Below, piece by piece: positions 15,317 to 23,955 of a stretch of 64,000 nt of DNA. Numbering within the stretch: the first letter of the stretch is position 1; the number at the start of each line of letters is the position of its first letter. The translations under genes were made by a program, and so were the position numbers. Source of the DNA: Persicimonas caeni (lineage in GTDB: Bacteria; Myxococcota_A; Bradymonadia; Bradymonadales; Bradymonadaceae); contig NZ_CP041186.1 of the NCBI RefSeq assembly GCF_006517175.1, positions 6,537,074 through 6,601,073 on the forward strand, in the 5' to 3' direction. The notes beneath the pieces were generated by a model. It was not told the DNA's origin and searched no databases. It saw only the letters and a program-made list of their open reading frames with translations.

Positions 15317-17682
15317 TACAGCAGTTGTGTAGGGACTTCTTTATCCTCTTTGGGATTCAGCACGTCCTCGACGGCTTGTTTGATCGCCGGGTCGTCGGAA
15401 AGCTCGGCCATCAGCTTCGCTTTCTGAATCTCGTCACGGAATTCTGCCATCTGACCCTCCTGTCGCGCAATGACGCCGAGGTACAAATGTGCCATGGCGG
15501 CCACGTCGAAGCGTTTGAAGGAGACGGCGTAGCCGACCGCTTCGGTCAAGACGTCCTTGGCGCGCTCGCCCTGGCCGATCTTGAGCATAAAGCTTCCGAG
15601 CGCCAGAAGGTTCTCGGAGGCGCCGCCGAAATCGCCCATGGCGATATTCGACTCCACCGCGCCGCTCAAAACCTGGCGGGCCGACCCGAGGTAGGGTCCC
15701 GGCTTTTTGAGGAAGTCGGGGTTGGTATAGAGCGAGGTCATGCGCTCGAAGATCTGGGCAGTCGACGCGAAGTCGTTGAGCTTCATCTCGAGCTGTTGCG
15801 CCTCTCGTGCCCGGTCGAAGGCGTCTTGCGGGTTGCCCATGCTCATGTCGGCGAGGAACGCAAAGTACTTCGAGCGCGCTTGGCCGCTGAGGTTATTGGC
15901 CTTCTTGTAGAGGCGCTCGGCCTCCAAAAAGGCGACCAGGCCCTGCGTGTAGTCCTCGTTTCGCATCGCCATGAGGCCTTGGTAGAGCCGAGTGGCCGCG
16001 ACTTGGCTGGCGTCGTCGAGGTCGACGTGGTCGACCAAGAATTCGAGGAGTTCGTCTTGGACCTCCTCGTTGCCCTGCGGGGTGGCCCAGAAGATGCCGG
16101 CCACATGCGAGTTCAGATCACCGTCGCAACCTTCGGGGCAGGCCTTCTCGAGCTGGTCGACCACCGCGAGCGCGTCTTCGACGCGGCCGTCAGCCATGAG
16201 CATCTCGCCGTACATCGCCACCGCCGCACGCCACGAGGGGCCGGGCTTGTCCTGCTCACGCGCGTCTAAATAGCGCTTGGCGCTGGAGACGGCGCTCGCC
16301 GGCAGTTCCAGAAAATCGTACAGGCGCACGCGGGTGCCCAAGGCGTTGAGCCACGCCTCGCGATCGTTTTTGGCTGCAGCGATGGTCTCGTCTTGCAGTA
16401 CCAGCCACAGTGCCTCGCGGTAGTTGTCCAATGCGCCCCAGCGCATGGCGTACTGGTCGCGGGCGTGCCAGCGAAGTGGGCCCTCGAGCGACGGATCGCG
16501 GAGCATCTGGTGCAGCTGGATGAGCGCCTCGCTCGTCTGGCCACGATAGACGAGCATCGCCGCCCACACCGTCGCTGCGAAATTCTGCAGACGGGCTTGG
16601 GAGATGTCGTCCACCGGACCCAGATCCACCCCGCCTTCGGGCGGCGCAGCCACCATGCCAGGGCCGCTCGCCGGGCCGACGCCGGTGTAGTTGGCAATCA
16701 GGTGCATCTTGCCGTCGATCTCCTTGACGGTGGTGCCGATGACGAGTTGGGGCTTTTCGAGGTGCTCGAGCTTCTCGGACTCGGCGTAAAAGTCGGCCAT
16801 CGTCGCGTCGAGGGTCTGCTCGACGGTCGCCACGCCCGTCTTCGCCTCGGTGATGCTCTGCAGGTAGTCGCGCATGGCGGCGGCGATCTTTTCCTGCATC
16901 GCCGAGTCACCGCCGTTGACCGACGCCACCTGAATGACGCCCTGACGCGGCGCCGCGCCGAAGGTGTGCTCCAAGAAGATCGCCTGCTGGCCCTTTTGAG
17001 GCGCGTCGAAGCGCGGGTGCAGCTTGCTGCCGGGCCACAGCGTACACTTGGACGTATCCTCGCCGGCCTTCTGGACCATGCAGACCCCGGTCAGCCGGCG
17101 GCTCAACTGCAACTTGGCTGGGTCGACTTTGCCTTTGGGGGCGTCGCCCAAGATCGCGTAGAAGTCGCCGTCACGTACGCCATGGCGCGTGCCGATGGAC
17201 AGTTCCACGGAGCGAGAGGGCTTTTTCTCCACCTTCGAGATGCGCGCCCGCCCCTTGCCCAGGTTATCGTCGATGGGCTTCGTCTCCCAATTGACTTCGA
17301 GACCGTTCGGGTCGGCGTCGGGGAGTTCGTACGACAGGTGAACCAGCCCCACGCCGCCGTCGTAAGTCTTGACCAGCCGTCCTGTGACGAGGGCAGGGCG
17401 GGCGAGGTCGCGAAGCGGCCACTCGCCGCTATAGCGCCCCAAAAAGGGCGTGCCCGGTTGGACGTCGTCGCTCATGCCGACCACGTAGACAAACCCGTCG
17501 CTTGCCGTGCGCAGCACCGCCGAGGGCGCTTCTTGGTTCAGATCCTTCGGTGGGCTCTCGGGCAGGGCGGTTTCGGCGGGCCAGACGTCGGCGCGCTGAT
17601 TGCCTCCGGTGCTACAAGCGCTCGAGACCAGGGCGGTGAGCAACAATACAAAGAAAATCGACAGCGTTGAGCGGTGCGTCAT
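15316..17682 (-). CDS. large TPR-containing lipoprotein
   Basis: 788 aa from the ATG at 17682. Earlier in-frame starts precede the signal peptide and lack support. A lipoprotein signal ends SSAC. Residues about 50-240 are beta-rich and include SIGTRHGVRDGD, similar to domains seen in surface or FlgT-like proteins. From about 360 to 760 the protein is helical with TPR-like repeats (for example LLVYRGQTSEAL, YTQGLVAFLEAERLY, AMAHLYLGVIARQEGQ). A scaffold in the outer envelope is inferred. It is the first gene of a two-gene operon with manA (TAATG overlap) and divergent from gshA across a 230-bp promoter region. Confidence 0.75.
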   Translation of the reverse strand: MTHRSTLSIFFVLLLTALVSSACSTGGNQRADVWPAETALPESPPKDLNQEAPSAVLRTASDGFVYVVGMSDDVQPGTPFLGRYSGEWPLRDLARPALVTGRLVKTYDGGVGLVHLSYELPDADPNGLEVNWETKPIDDNLGKGRARISKVEKKPSRSVELSIGTRHGVRDGDFYAILGDAPKGKVDPAKLQLSRRLTGVCMVQKAGEDTSKCTLWPGSKLHPRFDAPQKGQQAIFLEHTFGAAPRQGVIQVASVNGGDSAMQEKIAAAMRDYLQSITEAKTGVATVEQTLDATMADFYAESEKLEHLEKPQLVIGTTVKEIDGKMHLIANYTGVGPASGPGMVAAPPEGGVDLGPVDDISQARLQNFAATVWAAMLVYRGQTSEALIQLHQMLRDPSLEGPLRWHARDQYAMRWGALDNYREALWLVLQDETIAAAKNDREAWLNALGTRVRLYDFLELPASAVSSAKRYLDAREQDKPGPSWRAAVAMYGEMLMADGRVEDALAVVDQLEKACPEGCDGDLNSHVAGIFWATPQGNEEVQDELLEFLVDHVDLDDASQVAATRLYQGLMAMRNEDYTQGLVAFLEAERLYKKANNLSGQARSKYFAFLADMSMGNPQDAFDRAREAQQLEMKLNDFASTAQIFERMTSLYTNPDFLKKPGPYLGSARQVLSGAVESNIAMGDFGGASENLLALGSFMLKIGQGERAKDVLTEAVGYAVSFKRFDVAAMAHLYLGVIARQEGQMAEFRDEIQKAKLMAELSDDPAIKQAVEDVLNPKEDKEVPTQLL

Positions 17683-17912
17683 TGAGGCTCCGTGAATCGG
17701 GACGGAGGAAGAAGCTCGCGCGATGAGTGTAAACACGAGATGGCGCAGGCGAAAGTGTCCTCCCCCTTGTTGCGTTGGCAGTTGTGAATTCTGAAACGCT
17801 CGACTAGGTTCGCGCATCCTTGGAGTGCACTGTTTTCCCTCGCAGAACTCGCGCAACAACTGCTCGAAGCGATCTGATTGACCAACAAGCTTTACGAAAC
17901 AAGTGGGTCCCG

Positions 17913-19262
17913 ATGTCTCGTGATATGGATGAGAACCTGGCGCCGATCGAAAGCCGCGAACAACTCGTGGAGTATTTTCGCGGCGGCGAAAAGCCTTGCG
18001 CCCAGTGGGGCGTAGGTACCGAGCACGAAAAGTTCCTGTACCGGCGCAGCGATTACGAGATGGTCTCCTACGAGGAGCCCGGCGGCATCGGCGAAATGCT
18101 GGCGACCCTGGCGGACGAGCACGGCTGGGCGCCCTCTCTCGATCGCGGCAATATCGTCGCGCTCGAGAAGGACAGCGGCGCCATCACCCTCGAGCCGGGC
18201 GGCCAGCTCGAGCTGTCGGGGGCGGTCCGAAAGACAATCTTCGAGACGGCCGACGAGCTCGACGCCCACCTCGACCTCATCCGTGGACTCGTCGGCGACC
18301 GCCTGGCGATGGTCTGTTGGGGCCTCAATCCGTTCTTCGAGCCGCCCGACATCCCCTGGATGCCCAAGTCGCGCTACGCGGTCATGCGCGATTACCTGCC
18401 CACGCGCGGCGACTTGGCCCACTGGATGATGAAGCTCACCTGCACCGTGCAGGCCAACTTCGACTACGAGTCTGAAGAGGACGCCGCCGAGATGATGCGC
18501 ACCGCGCTGCTCATCTCGCCGATCGTCTCGGCGATCTTCGCCAACAGCCCCATCAAGGCGGGTGAAGAGAGCGGCCAGCAGACCTACCGCGGTTACCTGT
18601 GGACGCGCACCGACCCCGATCGCACCGGCTGGCCCGAGTTCATGTACCGCGACGACTGGGGCTACGCCGACTACCTCGATTATATCCTCGACGTCCCGAT
18701 GTTCTTCATCCGCCGCGAGGGCAAGTATATCGATAAATCGGGCGACTCGTTCCGCGAGTTCATCGAGCAGGGCCACGACGGTTACGACGCGACGATGGGC
18801 GACTTCGAGTTGCACCTGTCGACCGCCTTCCCCGAGATTCGCCTCAAGCGATTCATCGAGGTGCGCGGCGCCGACGCCGGCCCCCGCGACCACATGCTCG
18901 CCGTCTCGGCGCTCTGGAAGGGCATTTTGTACGACCACGCCTCACGCGCCAAAGCGCGCGATATCATCGGCGAGGTGACCCCCGAGCGCCACGCTCGACT
19001 CTTCATGGATGCCTACAAGGATGGCCTCGACGCCGAGGCGCCGCGTGGGCGCTTGCAGGAGCTCGCGCAGGAGTTGGTGAAGGTGGCTGGCGACGGACTC
19101 GACGCCATCGCCGAGGAGTGCGGGCACGACTCGGAGCGCGGCTTCTTGGCCCCGGCCGAGGAGATCGCCGAGACGGGCGTCACGCTCGCAGACAAGCTCC
19201 TCGCCGACTGGCGTGAGTTCGACGGTGATCGCAAGAAGCTCGTAGAGGAATGGGCGTTGTAG
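17913..19262 (+). CDS. gshA: glutamate-cysteine ligase, plant/alphaproteobacterial (GCS2) type
   Basis: 449 aa. ATP-dependent first step of glutathione synthesis, joining Glu and Cys by a gamma-peptide bond. Family segments are WGVGTEHEKFLY (residues about 30-42, ATP/Mg site), LEPGGQLELSG, CWGLNPFF and RYAVMRDYLPTRG, and later FIEVRGADAGP. The chosen ATG (17913) begins MSRDMDEN, because upstream in-frame codons are not family-like. The gene ends exactly one base before the end of the convergent transglycosylase gene, with no spacer or terminator between them. gshB is not in the window. Confidence 0.92.
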   Translation: MSRDMDENLAPIESREQLVEYFRGGEKPCAQWGVGTEHEKFLYRRSDYEMVSYEEPGGIGEMLATLADEHGWAPSLDRGNIVALEKDSGAITLEPGGQLELSGAVRKTIFETADELDAHLDLIRGLVGDRLAMVCWGLNPFFEPPDIPWMPKSRYAVMRDYLPTRGDLAHWMMKLTCTVQANFDYESEEDAAEMMRTALLISPIVSAIFANSPIKAGEESGQQTYRGYLWTRTDPDRTGWPEFMYRDDWGYADYLDYILDVPMFFIRREGKYIDKSGDSFREFIEQGHDGYDATMGDFELHLSTAFPEIRLKRFIEVRGADAGPRDHMLAVSALWKGILYDHASRAKARDIIGEVTPERHARLFMDAYKDGLDAEAPRGRLQELAQELVKVAGDGLDAIAEECGHDSERGFLAPAEEIAETGVTLADKLLADWREFDGDRKKLVEEWAL

Positions 19263-21428
19263 TCAATACCCCACCTCCTCCGGTATCTCGATATCCCGAG
19301 ATACCGGAAACAGCTTGTCCAGAATCTCGCCGCGCCGCTCGGCGTCGTCTTCGTACAGGTACAGATAACGCACCATGTGCTCGGCGACCTTGCGGCAGTA
19401 ATTTCGGCCCTCGTTGTAAGCAAACTCTTCGATGAGCCACGGGAACGAGGCGTCCGGGTTTTGCCGAAACCAATAGGCGACGATCTGCGGCCCGGAGTTG
19501 TAGGCCGCCGCCGTCGGCACGATGAGCCCGTCGAACGTGTCGAGCAGCTTCCTCAGATAGAACCCGCTGTAGCGGAAGCCGACCTCCGGGATGGGGAAGG
19601 TGCGAGGGTTGTAGGTCACGCCCAGCGCCTTGGCGACCTTGCGGGCGGTCTTCGGGATCATCTGCAGCGCGCCGACGGCGTCGGTGTACGAAATCTGGGC
19701 CGGGCGATACCGGCTCTCCTGACGCATCAACGACCACATCAGATCGGGCGGAAGGTCGAACTCTTCGGCGACCTCGGCGACCACCTTGGGATACGTGCGC
19801 GGATAAGCCATCGCCGCCTCGGGTGAATCCGGCTCGGGCGGAGCGGGCATCGCGGCAATGCTGCCTCCGGTGGAGACCTCCCACATGTGGTGGTAATTCT
19901 CGACGAAATGACCCAGGGCGTGAATCCAGGCGCGCCGCTGCTCGTCGGGCACCGCGCGCACGAGGTCGTCGTAAATCTCGTCGATCGCCCCGCGCGCCAT
20001 GTGGTGCTCACCGAGCGCGACGAGCGCCTGAACGCGCTTCCAGGTGCGCTTCTCGGACGTCGACAGTCCACGAAGCTCGAAGTCGGAGACCGACTTCTTG
20101 GGCGCGTCGTCGAGCTTGCCGCCGTCGTCGGGCCACCACACCTTCGAGGCGCGCGGATCCTTGCCCTCGATACGAGCGCGTAGCTGCTCGCCGAGCACCG
20201 CGTAGTAGGTCACCGCGTAGGTCTCGCGCAGCTCGTCGAGCTTGGCGAGTGCCTTTTTGGTCTGGCCCAACTCGTTGAACGCGTGCGCCTGCCAGTACAG
20301 CGCCTTTCCCCACACCAGCATATTGCCGAACGCGCGCATCTCCTCGTACGTGTCGATGGCGTTTTGCCACTCGCCGAGCCGCATGTAGGTCCACGCCAAA
20401 AAGCCGTGAATATACGACGAGCGCGCGCTTTTGCCGTACCGCTTGATGTAGTTCTTGAAGCCCTCGATGGCCTTTTTGTTCTCGCGGTGGTCGTACGGCA
20501 ACCAGCCCCGGTAGTAGTAGACCGACTCGGTATGTCGGCCACGCGGGTAGCGCTTGCGGTAGGTCGTCAGCGTCTCGAGCGCGTCGTCGTATCGCTCCTG
20601 GCGCATCTGGGCGCGGGCGACCTGGTAGAGCGACGCCTCGCGATAACGACCGTCTTTGGCGAGCTCTTTGAAGAGCCTCTCGGCCTCTTTGGGCTTGTCG
20701 CGCAGTTTGTTGAGCGCCAGGTGGGCCAGGTACCAGCGCGCGCTCTCTTCGTACTTCTCGTCGTCGAGCAGCGCCGTGAACTCTTCGCGGGCGTCGTGGT
20801 ACGCCCAACTGTCGTACAGCGCGCGGGCGTGCTCGAAGCGTTGCTCGGCGTCGAGCTCGGCCACGGACAGCGCCAGCCCTTCGCGTCGAGTGGCCGGCTC
20901 GGCTGGATAGTCGGTCAGAAGCTTGTGAGCCGCCTTGGCGGCGCGACGCAAGTCCTTGTCCTCGCCGCGGGCGAGCGCCAAGTCGTGTTCGAGCCGCCAA
21001 CGACGCGCCACGAAGAAGCGCTCCTCGGCCGACCGCCCGCCAAGGGCGCTGGCCGCCTCGTCGGCCTTCTCGATGGCGTCGGCACAGGCATCGAGCTTTC
21101 CCTGCAGCAACAAGAGCTCCCCGCGCTCGACGTGGGCGTACAGCCGGTCGAGCGCCCGCGGCGCAGTCTTCCCGAGCGCGCTCAAGGCTGCGATCGCCTC
21201 GTCGACCTCGCCCGCGTTGGCCGCCGCGTCGGCGAGCAGCGCGAGGCGCCGGTCGTCGGCGTGGGGGAGCTTTTCGAGCGTTTTCGCGAGTCTGTAGGCG
21301 TGCGCCGGGTCCTCGTCGACCAGCTTGCTGGCGGTCTTGTAGGTGTCCGCTTGGCTCTCGGGGAGGAGTTGGGCGTGGGCGGTGGTGGCCGTCAGGAGGA
21401 AGAGGGCGATGGTGGTGAATCTTAGCAC
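19263..21428 (-). CDS. soluble lytic murein transglycosylase (Slt-like)
   Basis: 721 aa, GTG start, with a cleavable signal peptide ending AHA. The N-terminal about 500 residues are helical with many TPR-like repeats, as in Slt70 superhelical U-domains. The C-terminal lysozyme-like SLT domain covers about residues 555-690. It has the catalytic Glu in MRQESRY, then GALQMIPKTA and AAYNSGP. It cleaves peptidoglycan glycan strands in the periplasm to anhydromuropeptides. The C-terminal tail has further aromatic residues. The last base of its stop codon abuts the gshA stop codon on the other strand. Confidence 0.92.
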   Translation of the reverse strand: MLRFTTIALFLLTATTAHAQLLPESQADTYKTASKLVDEDPAHAYRLAKTLEKLPHADDRRLALLADAAANAGEVDEAIAALSALGKTAPRALDRLYAHVERGELLLLQGKLDACADAIEKADEAASALGGRSAEERFFVARRWRLEHDLALARGEDKDLRRAAKAAHKLLTDYPAEPATRREGLALSVAELDAEQRFEHARALYDSWAYHDAREEFTALLDDEKYEESARWYLAHLALNKLRDKPKEAERLFKELAKDGRYREASLYQVARAQMRQERYDDALETLTTYRKRYPRGRHTESVYYYRGWLPYDHRENKKAIEGFKNYIKRYGKSARSSYIHGFLAWTYMRLGEWQNAIDTYEEMRAFGNMLVWGKALYWQAHAFNELGQTKKALAKLDELRETYAVTYYAVLGEQLRARIEGKDPRASKVWWPDDGGKLDDAPKKSVSDFELRGLSTSEKRTWKRVQALVALGEHHMARGAIDEIYDDLVRAVPDEQRRAWIHALGHFVENYHHMWEVSTGGSIAAMPAPPEPDSPEAAMAYPRTYPKVVAEVAEEFDLPPDLMWSLMRQESRYRPAQISYTDAVGALQMIPKTARKVAKALGVTYNPRTFPIPEVGFRYSGFYLRKLLDTFDGLIVPTAAAYNSGPQIVAYWFRQNPDASFPWLIEEFAYNEGRNYCRKVAEHMVRYLYLYEDDAERRGEILDKLFPVSRDIEIPEEVGY

Positions 21429-21506
21429 GGATCTTTGGCGGTGAGGGGGAACGGGCGTGGGTATGGTAACTGGGGGGATTCATTTCGGAAAGTCTGGGTT
21501 TTCGTC

Positions 21507-21664
21507 GCCCCCCATCCGCCTCGCGCTAAACCGCGCGCTCGGCACCTTCCCCCCAGGGGAAGGGCTGTCCTTGCGAAAAGCTACGCGCTCAAGCCGCGCA
21601 AGGGCATCCCTTCCCCTCGGGGAAGGTGGCCCGCGCGTAGTCCAGCGCGGGTCGGAAGGGGGGC
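21507..21664. repeat. second copy of the 157-bp inverted-repeat element
   Basis: It starts GCCCCCCATCCG and ends with the approximate complement GGTCGGAAGGGGGGC. The internal CGCTCGGCACCTTCCCC and TTCCCCTCGGGGAAGGTGG segments match the element at 2072-2228. Its length (158 bp) is almost the same, but its outer arms have diverged, with several mismatches. No gene is present. It sits between the transglycosylase and thioesterase genes. Confidence 0.8.
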
Positions 21665-21679
21665 CCCAGCAAGCTGGGC

Positions 21680-22111
21680 CTACTCCTCCCGCAACACCTC
21701 AGCCGGCTTCCCCTCCTCATCCACCGCCACGAACACCACCTCCGCATCGGTCACCTGAAACAACTCGTCCCTTCGATGCCCGCGATGCGCCACCACCAGC
21801 ACATGCACTGTTACGCTGGTGCGTCCGACACGCTCGGTGCGCGTATAAAAGCTCACCCAATCGCCCACCTCGACGGGGGCCACGAAATCGACCTCATTGA
21901 TCACCTTCGTGACAACGTTGCGTCCGGCCGCAATGCGCGCCTCCTCACTGGCGGCGAGGTCGAGCTGGCTCAAGATGACGCCCCCGAAAATGGAGCCCAG
22001 GGCGTTGGTGTCTTTGGGGAGCATCACGACCCGAATGGCCGGGTCGGGGCGATAGCGCTCGAGCTTTTGCTCGAGGGACTCGGGATGGTACGTGACGTTC
22101 TTGCTTTCCAT
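21680..22111 (-). CDS. acyl-CoA thioesterase, YciA-like hotdog fold
   Basis: 143 aa hotdog-fold thioesterase, hydrolysing acyl-CoA to free acid and CoA in the cytoplasm. Typical segments are MLPKDTNALGSIFGG near residue 30, then QLDLAASEEA with the catalytic Asp, and VDFVAPVEVGD. Length fits a single hotdog domain. Chain-length preference cannot be read from the sequence. It is flanked on both sides by repeat elements and not in an obvious operon. Confidence 0.88.
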   Translation of the reverse strand: MESKNVTYHPESLEQKLERYRPDPAIRVVMLPKDTNALGSIFGGVILSQLDLAASEEARIAAGRNVVTKVINEVDFVAPVEVGDWVSFYTRTERVGRTSVTVHVLVVAHRGHRRDELFQVTDAEVVFVAVDEEGKPAEVLREE

Positions 22112-22460
22112 ACGATTCGCAATGGCTTGGGTTGTTGGACCTCAATCCCCCCAGCTCCGCTACGCTACGCAGGGGGCTATCAAAGAGTGGATTCCGCCCT
22201 TCGGACTCCAGGTGGCGAGCGCCTCGGCCTACCCAACGCCTTCGTCACCTGAACATCTGGGCGATTCATCTCAAAAAGCAATCGTCTTGAGACGTGCAGG
22301 GCCCACAAATTGCAAGCTCGAAGAGCGTAACCCGCTTTGATAGCCCCATGCGTAGCGGCGCCTTTTGCCGCGGAGCTTGGGGAGGGCGTGCGAAAACCAC
22401 ATTCGCGCGCCTCGCAATTCATGGGCGTGCGCAAATCAAAAACTCGCGCAACAAAAAGAT
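22112..22460. repeat. 349-bp gap with inverted TTTGATAGCCCC elements
   Basis: No gene is seen. A minus-oriented copy of the element lies at about 22147-22185 (read on the complement as TTTGATAGCCCCCTGCGTAG). A plus-oriented copy lies at about 22312-22395 (GCAAGCTCGAAGAGCGTAAC, then TTTGATAGCCCC and TGCGTAGC). Together they make a widely spaced inverted repeat. The plus copy matches the element at 7413-7490. Confidence 0.65.
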
Positions 22461-23765
22461 TCAATCATCCCCAAGATTCTTGATCTTCTCGATACGCCTG
22501 CGCGGCCCGGCGACCTCGTCGACCGGCTCGGTCTTCTCGAGGTTCTCGGCGATGTCGGTCGGCGGGACCACCGAGTGCTTGACGTCCCATCCGAAATCTT
22601 CCTGGTCGTAGCGGCCGTCGAGGTCGTCGAAGCCGAGCTCTTCCTTTTTGTCGTCGCTCAAGTACTCGTCGAGGAACGCCTGGCGGAACTTCTCGAAGCT
22701 TCCCTCTTCGATGGCCATTCGGATGGCGCGCATCATGTCCTGATAGAAAGTCACGTTGTGCAGCGTCATCAGCGCCGAGCCCAAGATCTCGTTGGTGTTG
22801 ATGAGGTGGTTGAGATAGGCGCGGCTGAAGTTGCGGCAGCAATAGCAATTGCAGTTGGTGTCCAACGGAAACTTGTCGGATCGGTAGCGCGCGTTGGTCA
22901 CCCGGAAGCGTCCGCGACGGGTGAACGCCACACCCGAGCGCGCATAGCGGCTGGGGATGACGCAGTCGAACATGTCGATGCCGCGGGCGACCGCCTCGAC
23001 GATATCCTCGGGGTAGCCCACGCCCATCAGGTAGCGCGGCTTTTCTTTGATCATGCCCGGCTCGGTCTGGTCGATCGAGCTCATCATCAACTCGTGGCCT
23101 TCGCCCACGCTCAAGCCGCCGATGGCGTATCCTGGCAGGTCGATTTCGCGGGTCAGTTGCGTCGACAGCGCGCGCAGGTCGGCGTAGGTCGAGCCCTGGA
23201 TAATGCCAAAGAGCGCCTGGTCTTTGCGCGAGTGCGCCTCTTTGCAGCGCTCGAGCCATCGGATCGTGCGGTAGACCGCCTCACGCGCATCCTGGTATTC
23301 GCACGGATGCGGCACGCACACGTCGAACGCCATGATAATGTCGGCGCCCAGATCCTCTTGGATCTGCATGCTCTTTTCGGGCGTGAGGGTGATCTTCTTG
23401 CCCCCTTTCTGCTCGAACTTGAAGGTCACGCCCTCCTCATCGAGCTTCGCCTTGGGCAGGCTGAAGACCTGGTAGCCTCCCGAGTCGGTCAGGATCGGCG
23501 CGTCCCACCCCATGAAATGGTGCAGCCCGCCCATCTTTTTGACGATCTTGGGGCCGGGCGAAATGTTGAGGTGGTATGTATTCGAGAGGCAGATCTCGCT
23601 GCCTGTCTCGCGCAGATCGCGCGGCATCAATCCCTTGACCGTCGCGCGCGTGCCGACCGGCATGAACGCAGGCGTGTTGAACGACCCGTGGGGCACGGTG
23701 ACCTTGCCGCGTCGGGCGCGGCCGTCGGTGGTGTGGAGCTCGAATTGGAGGGGGCTATCGGTCAT
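22461..23765 (-). CDS. tgt: tRNA-guanine (queuine) transglycosylase
   Basis: 434 aa from the ATG at 23765. Exchanges guanine-34 for the queuosine precursor in tRNAs with GUN anticodons. Visible are LSNTYHL, LTDSGGYQVFSL with the catalytic Asp, IIQGSTY, AIGGLSVGEG, and the zinc site NCNCYCC followed by His in the next helix (LNHL). The C-terminus is extended by about 60 charged residues beyond the usual end, including a Lys/Arg-rich tail. It is divergent from the kinase gene. No other queuosine genes are adjacent. Confidence 0.96.
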   Translation of the reverse strand: MTDSPLQFELHTTDGRARRGKVTVPHGSFNTPAFMPVGTRATVKGLMPRDLRETGSEICLSNTYHLNISPGPKIVKKMGGLHHFMGWDAPILTDSGGYQVFSLPKAKLDEEGVTFKFEQKGGKKITLTPEKSMQIQEDLGADIIMAFDVCVPHPCEYQDAREAVYRTIRWLERCKEAHSRKDQALFGIIQGSTYADLRALSTQLTREIDLPGYAIGGLSVGEGHELMMSSIDQTEPGMIKEKPRYLMGVGYPEDIVEAVARGIDMFDCVIPSRYARSGVAFTRRGRFRVTNARYRSDKFPLDTNCNCYCCRNFSRAYLNHLINTNEILGSALMTLHNVTFYQDMMRAIRMAIEEGSFEKFRQAFLDEYLSDDKKEELGFDDLDGRYDQEDFGWDVKHSVVPPTDIAENLEKTEPVDEVAGPRRRIEKIKNLGDD

Positions 23766-23837
23766 AGTCTTGGTCTCTTTGGGTTGATGTGGGGGCCCCA
23801 CATCAGGCAAATCCGTTTATCTTGATTGAACGCAACT

Positions 23838-23875
23838 GGTTGCGCATGCGCAACCGGCCATGGTACTTATTGACA
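23838..23875. promoter_or_regulatory. 18-bp perfect palindrome next to a TTGACA box
   Basis: GGTTGCGCATGCGCAACC (23838-23855) is a perfect palindrome in the divergent gap between tgt and the kinase gene. A consensus TTGACA lies at 23870-23875, pointing toward the kinase. No convincing -10 box is seen at the right spacing. It could be an operator for either gene. Confidence 0.4.
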
Positions 23876-23955
23876 GTGTATGTGAATCATTGCAAACGCC
23901 GCCGGTTTCAATCCACGCGGGAGAGCGGTCGCGGCGTATTCGTCGAGCATCGATC

